NCBI GenBank assembly: GCA_026545225.1
Contig: CM048845.1
Location: 106,157,033 to 106,221,032, forward strand
Source: Cornus controversa
Taxonomy: Eukaryota > Streptophyta > Magnoliopsida > Cornales > Cornaceae
Reading direction: 5' to 3'
DNA: 64,000 nt
The notes beneath the pieces were generated by a model. The model was not told the origin of the DNA. It did not search any database and worked only from the letters and a program-made list of their open reading frames with translations. Shown here piece by piece: positions 11,494 through 26,032 of this stretch. Positions within the stretch are counted from its first letter, which is position 1; each line of letters opens with the position of its first letter. The position numbers and the translations under genes are program-made.

Positions 11494-12576
11494 TCACTTG
11501 GAAGAAGAAAGATTGCTCTGCGAATCCTCATTCTCGTTTACCAACTTCACCTTCTCTGCAGCCAATCCTTCTTCAGCTGCAACTGTTTTCCCCCCATCAA
11601 CGCTCTGAGCTCCTGTTAACCTTGCCAGTATTACAAATGACATCCCTCCAAGAACATTATTCAAGCATCTCAAGACGATGACTGAGGTTTTAAATACTAC
11701 AGGTGGAAGCCCCTTGGCGAGCAAAAACTCAATTCCATTCAATGTTTGGTATCTCAAGTTACTGCTTAAACCCATGTGAATTGCCCAAGTAGTAGCATTC
11801 AATATAGTCGGAGGAGGCTTGTTCGGTGTCTCAAAATCTGGATCCATTTTCTTTCTCATCTTAATCAGCCCATTTGAGAGAGCTGTTCCAACAAGTCCAG
11901 CTGCAAATCCAACAGCAGCAAACAGAGTTCCTTTATACACAAAAGTCCCAAACCGATTCAGGAAACCATAGGGTCCAGGTTCAAACATGTGGCTTGTGGG
12001 GCAATTAGCAAAAATTGAAGGGAGACTTGGGGTGGACGAAGACATGGTTGGTGCCAATAGATACATAAGAACAAAATTCAAGATGGACCCTACAACCAGA
12101 GTCGAAAACACAAAGTCGAGCTCATTGAGACCGAAATTAGGACGAGAAGCCATGTCCCCAAGAACACATGCACTCACACCCACTATTTCCTCCATCAGAA
12201 CCTTGAAGGGGAACTGCGGATCTGCTGCAACCCTAGCTCTCCATCCACTCAAAAAAGCCCCTATGGGTCCAAAACTTCCCCGGGATGACGAATCATCCGA
12301 ATCTCCATCCGCACTCCAACCACCACCACCACCACCACTGCCACCGCTTCCCCGTCCCATCCCATTGTTGCCAATGCCACCAGTACTTGAAATTTGGAAT
12401 TTTCCCAGCAAGTTAAAATCGGAAATTTTCCCATGGGGTGAACACAGAGAGGGGTATTGAGGTGTGAAAGGCGATGACAAATTGGTCTCAAAACTAGATC
12501 TTTGATTGGAAAAATGGTGATTCTTGGTGAAAGACTGATAATGCCCAGATAAAGGAGAGTAACGGAGCTGAGCCAT
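11494..12576 (-). CDS. RER: RETICULATA-RELATED protein (DUF3411), chloroplast-targeted
   Basis: This single-exon CDS of 360 residues belongs to the RETICULATA-RELATED/DUF3411 family, chloroplast-envelope membrane proteins linked to mesophyll development and the reticulate leaf phenotype. I chose ATG 12576 (MAQLRYSPLSG) over ATG 12585, which would add MGS; CC precedes ATG-GC, a good plant context. Residues 1 to about 65 are Ser/His-rich and basic, like a transit peptide. A Gly-rich then Asp/Ser stretch follows at about 75-105. The DUF3411 domain follows, with GPIGAFLSGW, RLLMEE-type FPFKVLMEEIVG, CVLGDMASRP, a hydrophobic segment ending in LMYLLAP, and GTFVYKGTLFAAVGFAAG. The tail is charged. 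The usual family length is about 330-430 residues. The gene converges on the ZIP gene; At3g08630/At3g08640 hold the equivalent place in Arabidopsis (from memory). Confidence 0.93.
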   Translation of the reverse strand: MAQLRYSPLSGHYQSFTKNHHFSNQRSSFETNLSSPFTPQYPSLCSPHGKISDFNLLGKFQISSTGGIGNNGMGRGSGGSGGGGGGWSADGDSDDSSSRGSFGPIGAFLSGWRARVAADPQFPFKVLMEEIVGVSACVLGDMASRPNFGLNELDFVFSTLVVGSILNFVLMYLLAPTMSSSTPSLPSIFANCPTSHMFEPGPYGFLNRFGTFVYKGTLFAAVGFAAGLVGTALSNGLIKMRKKMDPDFETPNKPPPTILNATTWAIHMGLSSNLRYQTLNGIEFLLAKGLPPVVFKTSVIVLRCLNNVLGGMSFVILARLTGAQSVDGGKTVAAEEGLAAEKVKLVNENEDSQSNLSSSK

Positions 12577-12660
12577 GGATCCCATTTTTCCAGCGACAAA
12601 ACCCAGAAAAATATCTATACACTCTCTTATATATAGATTCAAACCAAAACAATCCTGCAA

Positions 12661-12940
12661 CTGGAAAAGAATATGACATATAAATAAATTCCATCATCTG
12701 TCAAATGTTAAACAATTAAAGAACATACTATGAGAACTCTGGGATCTTATAAATTCCGGATTTCATATATACACACATATATATACACACACATTTATAG
12801 ATTTAAAGAAGAAATGAACAAAATAGATTTAAAGAAGAAATGAACAAAATAGAAAATTTCTACAGATGCAACAATGATAATACTAGGAGGAGACAAAATT
12901 GAAACTGAATTCAAGCAAAAAAGTGTTTGATTTTGCTTAC
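12661..12940 (-). other. 5'-UTR intron of the RETICULATA-RELATED gene
   Basis: On the minus strand GATCTG is followed by donor GTAAGC at 12940-12935. A pyrimidine-rich TTCTTTTCCAG acceptor ends at 12661, about 75 bases before the start codon. The 280-bp intervening sequence is AT-rich and contains a TATATACACA repeat. The upstream exon would reach to about 13050. Inferred from splice signals only. Confidence 0.6.
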
Positions 12941-14622
12941 CAGATCAGATCTACAGGGATTTGGATCCGCTGCAATCTATAAGAATCTGTGATTGAAATT
13001 TGGAGCTCTGTCACGGAACGTTTGAATTGGGTCCTTCGTGTATGTATGGGTCTCTCTCTCAGTTCAGTAGTGAACTCGCAAAGTGAGTCATTTTGCAGAA
13101 GAAAAGAGTTGCGATTTTAGTAGTAGGTGAAAAGAGTTGCGATTCTCAAACCCTAAACATGACAATTGTCGTATGCACTGACGCCGCCTTCTTTAGATTG
13201 ACACTTGGCAGCCCGGCCTTGAGTATGCCAGGTCAATAAAGTTAAAGTTGAACTCTCAAGAAAACAAACGAGTTGAGCTGGATCTCATATTGTTTTTCCA
13301 TTTAGTTGCGTCCAAACAATTACTAATTTGATTTACCAGGGCTCTAAATGAATTTTACCTGAGTTTGTTTGAACTGGTCTGGTTTGTTTACGAACTCAAA
13401 ACTCGTAACAAGTTTGAAAATTTAAAATTAAACTTGACTCGTCTTTATTTTAAAAAATTCAAATTCAATTCATTTAATAACAAAAAAAATTTCGTCTCTA
13501 TTCGAATTTGTCTTCAAGATCGTTTGAGTTCACATTAACATAAATAAATGTACATAAATTTATATTCATGAGGTTATGTTCATGAACCTATACAAATTTA
13601 TGTTTATGAATGTGTTCACGAATCATATACGATCCTATATTCACGAACACATGCAAAGCCTACACGAATTAAGTCCAATATTATTCAAAATCTACACGTT
13701 TGCTAAACAAGTCTTGAAATTGAACTCGAACCATGTCCGCTTGCTTAACAAATGAGTCTGAGCAGAATTATAAACAAACAAACTGAATCTGAATTATTTA
13801 TAAACAACTCGGTTCATTTGCTGCCATACTTGCTAGAGTTGCAAATGTGTTTATGAATTAGACTCTTACATTAAGATTTGTTTAAATATGATCATTTTTT
13901 TTCATTTCAATTAATTTTGACCTCAAGCTTAAGTTTAGGCTTGAAATTGTTTACTCAAACAAAATGAGTCATTTCAAATTGGGCTACCAATATTTGAACC
14001 GAACTCAAACTAGTAATGTTACTAATTCGAGCTCATATGGATATATTTATGAGAAATTGTTATAAAGCTCACATTTTAACATATGACACTTAAAATTTTA
14101 CAAATCCTTCATTTCAAGTTACCCTTTTGAGGTACATTATTCTAGACCTACTGGTACACTTAAAGGGGGTTATGAGTATTATTTTAACCGTTGGTTACTT
14201 TAATTTTCAACACACTTCTCCTCTTTAATGCTACATTTGGGAGGAGAATAGAAACATAGAAGAAGAAAAAAAAAACACAGGAGGAAGAGGTGAAAGATAG
14301 AATGACAAGGGCGGAGTGATGATGATGATTCTATGTTTGGGGGTGGAAACTGTCGAAATATATATAAAAAATTATATAGATGAGACAATCTAATGCAAGA
14401 CTATTTATAAGTCAAAAATATTCTATAGCATATTAGATGCATGTAAAAATATATCCGGTCAAGCTTTGGTATACACCCCCCGTCCGAGACTATCTAATAA
14501 GATCTCTTTTCTACTAGTCTAATTTTTGTCCAAGCATTCTTCAAATGACATGTATCAAATCATGTAATGATGTGGAATCTTTCTTATGTGTTGTCTAATG
14601 AAAGCTCACAAACAAAGACTCA
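12941..14622. other. Upstream region of the RETICULATA-RELATED gene and degenerate repeat DNA
   Basis: The proximal part (to about 13150) is the likely promoter and first UTR exon. From about 13240 to 14050 the sequence is full of ACTCG, GAACTC, TTCACGAA and TTTGTTTA motifs in both orientations, typical of a decayed non-autonomous DNA element, but I cannot define its ends. No gene is seen. Confidence 0.4.
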
Positions 14623-15214
14623 TGCACTGTTTGGTAGAAAGGAAGAAAATTGGATGAAAGGGAGATAATGAGAGATAGATAAGACATCTTTAGAAAAGAG
14701 ATTGTATTCTCCCCTTTTTTTGTTTGATAGAATAGAAGAAAAGAAAATGAGATAATAACTTATTTTATTTGTTACGAGAGAAGGAAAGTTTTGTAATTTA
14801 ATACATGTATAATAGTCTTGTCTTTCTTTCTTCCTGTTTTCCGTCCTAAGGAAGAAAATTGGATGGAAGGGAGATAATGAGAGATAGATAAAACATCTTT
14901 AGAGAAGAGATTGTATTCTCCCCTCTTTTTGTTTGATAGAATAGAAGAAAAGAAAATGAGATAATAACTTATTTTATTTGTTATGAGAGAAGGAAAGTTT
15001 TGTAATTTAATACATATATAATAGTCTTGTCTTTCTTTCTTCCTGTCTTTCGTCCAAATTTGGAGGAATGAAAATTTGTAAAAGATGAAGAGTTACTCAT
15101 TCATCATCTTTTCTTTTCTCTTCTCTTGTATTCTCTCTACCAAATGAATGAAATTTGATTATTCCCTCCTATTTTCCCTCCATCCCTTTTTCTTCTTTCC
15201 TACCAAATGAAGCA
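14623..15214. mobile_element. Tourist-like (PIF/Harbinger-type) MITE with an internal tandem duplication
   Basis: The termini TGCACTGTTTGGTAG and CTACCAAATGAAGCA are imperfect inverted repeats. The flanking triplets are TCA and TTA, a plausible degraded TWA duplication. The interior carries a direct duplication of about 209 bp (14641-14849 and 14850-15056), which explains its size relative to the copies at 27622-27994 and 45042-45491. There is no coding capacity. Confidence 0.7.
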
Positions 15215-15919
15215 TTAAAAGAAGATAAGTCAAAAAAAAAAAAAAAAGATGTGACATATTGGATTAATGTTTTGGTAGAAAGGACCAAAAGATGAAATTT
15301 GAATTTTATACCCTTCTACATGAATTCATATACGTAATTAGTAAAAGAGTGTAATATGATCCTTTCAATTTTATCCAACAAATATTCTTTTTCTTAATTT
15401 CCTCTTTTGCCAATTTTGGACAAAAGCAATTAAGTAGACCTATACCTAGCCATATACAGCAATTAATGCACCAACGAAGCATTAATTATAAGGTTAATTT
15501 CAAGAGGAAGAGGTCAAAATCTTCCTAATTGGAGGTCCATTTGTCTTCTGATGTGGGGTAAAAATTCCAGAATTAAATTTGAACTTCATGATCAATTCGC
15601 GGGTCTTAAACCTCCAATATAGAAGGTGGTGAACTAGCTAGATTTTACCTTCCGAGGAAAAAAAACAAAAACTTGCTTGTTCACATGAAACGACAAGGAT
15701 ATATGAAAAAAAGGATAATATTTGTTAATATGGGGCTGGTATAAGATTTTGAAGAAAATCAAATTCAAGAGATCGAGTAAATCGGTAACCCATGTTTATG
15801 CTTGCTTAAGAAGTCACGTACGTTATGTGTGTGTGTGTGTATTGGGGGTGGACGTAGGCATGTTGAGCAAGGAACTAGGATGTATCTATCATACCATGGA
15901 GATGTTTGCTTAACAATGT
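15215..15919. other. AT-rich intergenic DNA
   Basis: No gene or transposon ends are seen. It contains an A-run at about 15232-15247 and a GT microsatellite at about 15826-15841. Confidence 0.5.
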
Positions 15920-16000
15920 TGATATATAATTAACGTAAACCCCACGGAACCTTAGCATTTATATATATATACACATGCTACCTTAGGCAATATTGAAGTG

Positions 16001-16045
<45 letters not shown>

Positions 16046-16620
16046 CTGCAGGAGATTGAAGGTGTCGATCTCCAAGAATGAAGCGATGAAGATTGAAAAA
16101 AGTGTCACACTGAAGACGTTGAAGGGCTATAAGTTTATTCATTAGATTGGGCAAAGGCCAGCTCCTCCTCCATATCAATAAAATTAAAGCCCTCTAGCGT
16201 CTTCACTTTGTCACCTTTTCTGCTAATTGGCAATTCACCATCATCGGTCAATTATGTTCCTCTCATTCTTTAATTGGCCTTGGCCAGCAATCTCATCATC
16301 AAGGTATGGTATGGTATGTTTTCTGTTTAGGGGTTATTATATATATTAATTCTGTATCATACATATATATATACATATATACATATATATATATATATGT
16401 ATATATATAATTCCTTCCTTCTCTGTATCCATCAAGAAATCATCGATCGTGTGTGATTTAAGAGTCTCAGATCGATCATCAGATTCCACAATGCAATTCA
16501 TGCATGCTTTGATCAAAATATTTGGTTTGTGTAATTAACAATTGATGTTCTGTTGGTAGAATTAATATTTCCTATGATGATGTTTTATTTCCTTCGGTTC
16601 AATTTTTGTTTAATGATTAT
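15920..16620 (+). repeat. Peroxidase-foldback repeat family, copy A
   Basis: This copy shares a fixed order of blocks with copies B, C and D. The blocks are: a GTAAACCCCACGG-AACCTTAGC block, a TA microsatellite, a GATTGAAGGTGTC...CCAAGAATGAAGC block, the foldback (16102-16214), TGCTAATTGGCAATTCACC, then CAGCAATCTCATCATCAAG followed by GTATGGTATGG, and a TTCTGTATCAT block. Further down, TTATTTCCTTCGGTT and AATTTTTGTTTAATG are shared with copy B. It is not protein coding. The CATCAAG/GTATGG junction resembles an exon end and splice donor. Confidence 0.75.
16102..16214 (+). repeat. Foldback A, arms related to peroxidase exon 2
   Basis: The left arm, 16102 to about 16141, pairs with the right arm, about 16175-16214. 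Comparing the left arm with the reverse complement of the right gives about 31 of 40 identical. The loop is about 33 nt and includes CCAGCTCCTCCTCC. The right arm read on the minus strand corresponds to the KGFN-type motif in the nearby peroxidase exon 2. Whether it is transcribed and processed is unknown. Confidence 0.65.
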
Positions 16621-16797
16621 GTCTTTTTTCTTTTAAATGAATAGTATAATGATTATCGTAAACTTTCAAGAATTGGGCAATTGAAACCTCTGCTTTGTAT
16701 TGATGAGATTGTATAATATATACAAGTTTACATGCTAATAAAAAGAAAATAAATAAATTACATTCAATAAATATTATTGACAACCATGATATAAGGA

Positions 16798-17195
16798 CAG
16801 GGCAGGCCCTGAGATTCTCAAATTTTTGAGGGGCTCTAAGCGAACTTTCAAATGAGGGACCTTTTATACAAAATTTTTTACACGGCATATCAAAGTAAAT
16901 GTGATTGTTTTGCATTTTGAGCAGCAAAATTATCAATTAAAGTGCTCCAATCAAGAGAGAGTGAGAGATGTGTGTAATCTGTGCAAATTCTATCAATCAT
17001 GAATCACTATAGAGGAAAGCTACGAACTCACGAAACTTCTGTTACTTCTGTAATCACAATTGAGCAAAGAGAGAGCGACGAAACTTCTATTACTTCTGTA
17101 ATCGCAATTGAGCAAAGAGAGAGCGAGTGGTTTGCTGGTTATATAACTTATATTATATATATATAATCAGCTCCTCGACTCCAGAACAGTATATG

Positions 17196-17242
<47 letters not shown>

Positions 17243-17491
17243 GGGTTTAAAGTATATGGGCAAGTGTTTTGGGTTTAAAATTATAAGGCCCAATGAAATC
17301 TATTATTATGGGCCCAAATTTAAAGTATATAAATTAAGTGTTTTGGATTAAAATTATAAAAGTCCAATGAAATATATTATTATGGGCCCAATTTATATAC
17401 TAGTGTAACATACCCAGTCTAAAATTTGGTGCCCCCAAAATTGGGGGCCCAAAGCGACTGCCTGGGCCGCCTAGGCCCAGGGCCGGCACTG
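16798..17491. mobile_element. hAT-like non-autonomous element
   Basis: The left end is CAGGGCAGGCCCTGAG and the right end is GGCCCAGGGCCGGCACTG, an imperfect inverted repeat. It is flanked by a perfect 8-bp duplication TATAAGGA (16790-16797 and 17492-17499). The interior has a 48-bp tandem duplication at about 17031-17127 and a TA/GA microsatellite at about 17200-17241. There is no transposase. It inserted next to, or inside, the 3' LTR of the minus-strand Copia. Confidence 0.88.
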
Positions 17492-17499
17492 TATAAGGA

Positions 17500-20400
17500 A
17501 TCAATTTAGCATTTGTTATGTCAAATGGTCTTCGATAGTCAAGATTGGTTTGTCGATAATAATGACTGATGACCTGGCTTGATTACCCAGTAGTGTCCTT
17601 CCATGATCACTAGAATCATTTCCATTAACACCCACCTTCGAGCTGGAGTGGGAGTGAAAATGGATGCCCAGCTTGTTGCGTAAGTGAATGAAAATCTCCT
17701 TCAATAACGGTTTGGTGAAAATGTCTGTCAATTGAGAACTTGAAGAAACATAGCGTGTGACAAGATTAGTACCCATGACAACCTTCTCACGAACAAAATG
17801 GTAATCAAGCTCGATATGATTTGAATGAGCATGGAACATTGGGTTAACGGACATATGAAAGAGCTCGTGTTGTTGCAGAACAACTGTGGTGGTTGTGTGA
17901 GAGAAAGACCAACATCTCAAAACAAAAATGATAACCAAGTAATCTCAGCTGCCGCAGATGCCATAGATCGATATTCTGCTTCAGAACTAGATCAGGAAAT
18001 TGTCAGTTGCTTCTTGGAGGACCAAAAGATGCAGTTGGCTCTAAAAAACACACACAAATCGGCGGTGCTTCTTCGTGTTGCATGGCAACTTGCCCAATCT
18101 GCGTCGTTGAAACCATAAAGTGAAATGGGACTTTGTGAACCATACCGAAGGCCAAAGTCTTGAGGTTCCTTGAGATAATGCAAGATGCGTTTAACAACCT
18201 TCATATGAACAAGAGTATGATTGTTGAAATGTTGACAAGCCGAATTAGCAACATAACTGATATTAAGTCTTGTAAATGTCAAATACTGCAAAGCACCAAC
18301 GATACTTCGATAGGCTGAAACATCAACAGAGACACCATCCGAAGTGGTAGACTGTCCTTGATAATCATAGGCATTGCAATTGGAGAGTTGTCAAGTATTC
18401 TTGTTTTTGTGAGAAGATCTTGTATGTACTTCGTTTAGGAGAGGAACAACCCACAAGGAAATCTTTTAATTTCAACTCCGAGAAAATAATGCAAGGGACC
18501 AAGATCTTGATGGCAAACTCTTAGCTAAGTTGAGCAATCAGATCCATAACAAAGTTATCATTGTTGCCGACAACAAGAATATCATCCACATAAATTAGTA
18601 GAATCACAGTAGTATCATGAGTACGATAGACAAACAGAGATGAGTCGGCCTTGTTACAATCAAATCCAAGATAGAAAAGAAACTGTGAAAAGTGGTCAAA
18701 CAAGGCATGAGGTGCTTGTTTTAGACCATATAGAGATTTTTGTAATAAACAAACATAGTCAAGACAAGTTTTATCAGTAAAACCTGGTGGCTGCTCCATA
18801 AACACCTTTTCCTTAAAATGACCATTCAAAAATGTATTTTTAACATCCAATTGATGCATATTCCAAGTGAGAGAAAGAGATAGAGCTATGACGAAACGAA
18901 TAGTGGTTGTCTTTACCGCGGGGCTGAAAGTTTCGTCGTAGTCTATTCCGGAGACTTGAGTATACCCTTTTGCAACAAGTCAGGCTTTACACTATTCAAC
19001 GGATCCATCTTCTTTGTATTTTACCTTGTAAACCCACTTTGAGTCGACTACATTGGTATGAGGAAGACGAGGGACAAGTTCTCATGTGTGATTATAAGGA
19101 AGAGCTTGAAGCTCTTCACGCATGGCTTTTACCCATCTTGCATCTTTGAATGCAGTCTTCAAAGTATTTGGTTCTATTGGCAAACTTTTATTTGAAGTAT
19201 ATACTGACACGACGGCAAGAGCTTGATCAAATGATGTTGTTTTAGTTTTAGGACACACATAATCGGCAAGGTAGGCTAGAGTCCGATGTGTGCCTTTTGG
19301 ATGAGATACTATAAATGTTGACTCAACTTCCACGTGGTTGTCAGCTTCGGCAAAATCTTGGTTTTCATAAACAAGATCTTCTGTGTCCTCATTAGGATCT
19401 TCATTTACGTTGGAACGATCGTGATTTTCTGTCAAATAATGCAGTGACTCATTTGAAATAATTGCCTCAATTGTGTGAGAGATTGGTGTGATATTTTGGA
19501 AAGTAGTATCTACTCGTTCATCATGAATAACTGGTGGATCTTGAAAGGAGACTTGCTCCTGATTTTCAACCCAATTTCCTACAACAAAATCAAAATCATA
19601 ATAAGGAAATAAATTAGAATTGGGTAAGTCTAATATCTCTTTATTTAAGTTGGTCAACTTTTTAGAAGCGCAAGAAATATTCTCAGTATGAACATACTTT
19701 TTAAAATTAACTCTCCCATCTTCAGAGGGAAATTTGGTCAGAAATTTTCTTTTTCACATTGAGGCTTGTAGGGGAAAGTTTGCTCATCAAAGACCACATG
19801 TCGTGAAATGTACACCCGTTGTGTCTTAGGCTCCAAACATTTATACCATTTTGTGAATCAGGTTATAGCTAACAAATACACACTCGTAAGCCTTTGTAAT
19901 TCGGATATCATTTATAAAGCTTATAATAGGGACTCTTATACTATAAAATTGAATAAGAAAGTCACTTAATCAGATAAGTTGCAGTGAGAAAAACTTTAAC
20001 CCAAAGTGACAAAGGCAAATTTGCGTGAAATAACATGGTTAGCCCCGTCTAAACTAAATGTCAATGTTTGTGTTCAACAACCCCATTTTGTTTGGGGTTC
20101 CGGGACATAAAATATTCATCTCAATTCCAGAATTCTTAATATGTTCTAAAAACTGAGATGAACTAAATTCACCCCCTCCGTCGCATTGAAAAACTTTAAT
20201 TTTCTGGTCAAATTAGTTTTTTACTAACTTTTGAAATTTCTGAAAGCAATCAAAGAACTCATATTTCCTTCTTAAAGGATATAGCCACGTAAATCGAGAA
20301 TAGTCGTCCACAAAAATAACATAAAATAAAAATTTTGATTCGAAGACAAAGGAGTTGGTCCCCAAAGATCACAATGGATTTTTCAAGAGAAAAAGTTAAA

Positions 20401-20965
20401 ATTTTATTTAGGGAATTAAATGGCAGTTTACAACTCTTGCCCATTTGGAAACTAACACAAATAGATAGTTTTATTACCTAATTGGTGACATCAATGACTC
20501 TCTTTCCTTTCAACAAAGATAACAACTTTGAATTAGGATGCCCAAGACGCCGATGCCAAATAACCGAATAGGAACTACCATTCTTTATTGCATTCAATGC
20601 CTCTTGAGAACCTTCATCCATCACATAAAGTTGTCCTTTCTTATGCCCCCCCGCTATCGTCCTTTGGTTTTGGTCCTTAACAACAAAACTAAAATTAGTG
20701 AATTCAAAAATGCACAAATTATTCAAAGTAAACCTTCCAACAGAGAGCAATTTTTTGCTTAAATTGGGAACAACGAGAAAATCTTTCAAATCTAAGTTTC
20801 CATTTTTAGTAATAAGATTAACATCATCAATATGAGAGATTGATAGGCTATTAACATCCCCAACATAAATAACATCTCACCCATTGTACGGCCTAATTCG
20901 AGATAATTTACCTACATTATTTGTCACGTGCGAGGTGGCACCAGAGTCAACATAGAATGAATTGA
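17500..20965 (-). mobile_element. Decayed Ty1/Copia retrotransposon, truncated at its 5' end
   Basis: Reading right to left, a protease motif (VDSGATSH, about 20930-20950) is followed by the pre-integrase domain (20478-20789, WHRRLGHPNSKLL). Next come an integrase stretch broken by stops and a linker (19082-19657). The reverse transcriptase follows (18521-18859, with QPPGFTDK, LYGLKQAPHA and LIYVDDILVV). RNase H fragments lie at 17992-18291 and 17516-17938 (QLTDIFTKPLL). A purine tract CGAAGGTGGG at 17631-17640 precedes TGTTAATGG, which I take as the 3' LTR start at 17630. The gag, 5' LTR and primer site are absent. Many stops and frameshifts make it inactive. The left limit is uncertain because a hAT element interrupts that side. 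Confidence 0.88.
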
Positions 20966-21164
20966 AATTCTTTTATTAATTTTGGGGGAGGATATGCTTA
21001 ATTCTCGTTAGAAATATGCAATTAATTATTTGTAGAACCTAAATTATATTAATAGGAATTTTACAAAATTTTGAGGTTGCCCATGGCCCCATTTTTTCTC
21101 ACATAGGTCCGCCCATATATATATATATATATATATATATAGAAGAAACTGATATATATATATA
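20966..21164. other. Short AT-rich spacer between Copia and foldback copy B
   Basis: It contains TA microsatellites from about 21113. A GGTTGCCCATGGCCCC stretch at about 21071-21092 looks like the end of a hAT-type element, but no partner end was found. Confidence 0.35.
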
Positions 21165-21790
21165 TATATATGTATACGTAAACCCCACGAAACCTTAGCG
21201 TATACATAGAATATATATATATATATATATATATAAAAGCTAAGGTAAATTTACAAGTGCAAGAGATTGAAGGTGTCTCCAAGAATGAAGCAATGAAGAT
21301 TGAAGAAAGTGTCACACTGAAGACGTTAAAGGGCTTTAATTTTATTCATTAGATTGCGCGAAGGCCAGCTCCTCCTCCATATCAATAAAATTAAAGCCTT
21401 TCAGCGTCTTCACTTTGTCACTTTTTCTGCTAATTGGCAATTCACCGTCATCGAGTATGCTATGGGGTATGTTTTCTTTTTATTGGTTATTATTATATTA
21501 ATTCTGTATCATATATATATATATATATATATACACGACATGCATTCATGATTCTTTGTTTAAAGTTGATCTAGTTTTGAGGTTTGCGTGTGTTAGCTTT
21601 TGTTTTGGGTATGTAATATATTGCGTGCATGTCATATATAAACTAGTACTACAAATCTTTGTTTTGTTGAATTATTGACTCATGTTCTGTTCTGTAACGG
21701 TGGAATACTTCATACGATGATGTTTTATTTCCTTCGGTTGAATTTTTGTTTAATGATTATGTCCTTTTTTTTATATGAAATTAATCATAA
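21165..21790 (+). repeat. Peroxidase-foldback repeat family, copy B
   Basis: The block order is the same as in copy A: GTAAACCCCACGAAACC, TA repeat, TTGCAAGTGC-type GATTGAAGGTGTCTCC, foldback 21309-21421, CTGCTAATTGGCAATTCACC, GTATG-rich stretch, TTCTGTATCAT, and CTTCGGTTGAATTTTTG. Sequence resembling the tail of copy D (AATGGTAGA, ATCTAAATTG) follows to about 22010. It is separated from copy A by the Copia insertion and lies just downstream of the peroxidase 3' end. Confidence 0.75.
21309..21421 (+). repeat. Foldback B, arms encoding the peroxidase exon-2 motif on both strands
   Basis: The left arm (21309 to about 21349) and the right arm (about 21381-21421) match at about 34 of 41 positions when folded. 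The left arm read forward in one frame gives SKNEAMKIEESV, then TLKTLKGFNFIH and a stop. The right arm read on the minus strand gives LDDGELP, then KTLKGFNFID and EEEL. Peroxidase exon 2 has LDDTNGSKNQ and LKGFNYID followed by KEELE. I infer an inverted duplication of a peroxidase exon-2 fragment. No expression evidence is available. Confidence 0.7.
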
Positions 21791-22455
21791 TATTCTTCTT
21801 TCGATGAAATTAGTTATTATGTTAGGTTAGTACCTTTTTCTATTAAACTTTTCTGACATATTGATTTTTGCTTTTCATGATTTTTTGAAAATATGATTAT
21901 CTTTGATGAATCTTCTTCACCTCTGATATGCATACTCAGTGTGAATGGTAGAGATGTTATTCTATAAAAGTAAGATTATTTTTTTTCTACACTACTACAA
22001 TCTAAATTGTTATCATTAGATGATGACCATTCTAGTTTGAAATATATAATAATATAAAGATTGACATATGAAAAAGTGAAATCTTTGGAAACTAAAAAAT
22101 AAAAAATAAAAAACATGGAGTTACTATTGACTAACACACTTTGAAGTTTGAAGAAGCACTGCATCAAGGGAGTTACTATTTCAATTTGTGAATGGCGGCC
22201 TATATATGCATCCATCCATGCATGCTCACAAAACACACGATATTCAATCACAAACTCAAATACATGTTTAGTAGGAATTGAAATGCCCATACACTGTTTG
22301 TTTTAACTCTAGCAAGCCACATGATATATATACAGTTGAATTGAGAAACCAAAACTACTACTTAGTCTCTCTGTTGTATAATATATACATCAAACTCAAA
22401 TCCTATAAACTCAAAAAACAAAGTAGCAGTAGTAGTATATCTATCTTCTGTACGT
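21791..22455. other. Intergenic DNA downstream of the peroxidase
   Basis: This is AT-rich sequence. The part up to about 22010 matches the end of repeat copy D. No gene is seen. Confidence 0.5.
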
Positions 22456-25195
<2,740 letters not shown>

Positions 25196-25934
25196 GGAAG
25201 GTAGAGAGAAGGAACAGAATTTTTAGATAGAAAACGAAAGAGTGTAGTGAGAAAAGAAAAGCGCAAACTGCAAAATTTGAACGTGCAGAGAAGAAAGAAG
25301 GGCGCCCCATTTATAACCGCTAATCGTAACAAATTCATTTCAAGACTTGACTGGACCAAGTTCGACTAGCTGTAGTTTGGACTCGGATTACACTTAAATG
25401 AGGCTATTCTCCATGACTTGGATTAATACTTAGTTATTTGATTAAACAATTCCTTTGCCTTTTTAAATTGTCTCTTATTGCAAAAATTTTGATCAACGTA
25501 TTTTTAGTCTCCAAATTCAATAATATACCGGTTATTTTGAAGTACTTACCGCTGATTTGATATGACCTCTAATCTATAATGTGAATCATTTCAACAATTA
25601 TAATCACGTAACTGACGTGTTTTAAATTGATGTTTTGTCGGTGAATGTGTTGGAAGGCTACTTGTTGTGTCGAAGAGGGAGAGAGTTGAGTTGGGAGAAA
25701 ATAGAAAGAGTGTAATTAGTCCAATTAAAGTGAGTATTAATTAATGGTATCAAAGGTTAATTTTTTTTATTTCAATTTTATAGCCAGTTATGTAACATTG
25801 CAGGCACCATTTTAACTAGATTTTTGATGACTTTGGGGTGGCTTTTGCAAAAAAAATGTCAACCATCAAGGAAGGTTATTGTATTTGACTCATTTCTATA
25901 TATCAACCATCTATTCGGGAAAAAAAAAAATCTA
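25196..25934. other. Upstream region of the peroxidase
   Basis: The first 150 bases upstream of the start hold purine-rich leader sequence. A plausible TATA-type AT-rich stretch (minus strand TTATAAATGGGG at about 25307-25318) is the best promoter candidate. The rest is AT-rich with no gene. Confidence 0.4.
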
Positions 25935-26032
25935 TTAATATATATATGCTACCTTAGGCAAAATTCAAGTGATATATATATACACACACTTGCAAGAGAT
26001 TGAAGGTGTGCCCGAAAATGAAGCGCAGGGTT
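25935..26032 (+). repeat. Peroxidase-foldback repeat family, fragment E
   Basis: It matches the start of copies A to D: ATGCTACCTTAGGCAA, TTCAAGTGATATATA, then GAGATTGAAGGTGTG and AATGAAGCG. It breaks off before the foldback arms. It lies just upstream of the peroxidase gene. Confidence 0.6.

Noticed and set aside
11987-12460. 157-codon plus-strand frame opposite the RETICULATA-RELATED gene
   Set aside because: It is the antisense shadow of the DUF3411 coding sequence; its proline run is the complement of the Gly-rich stretch.
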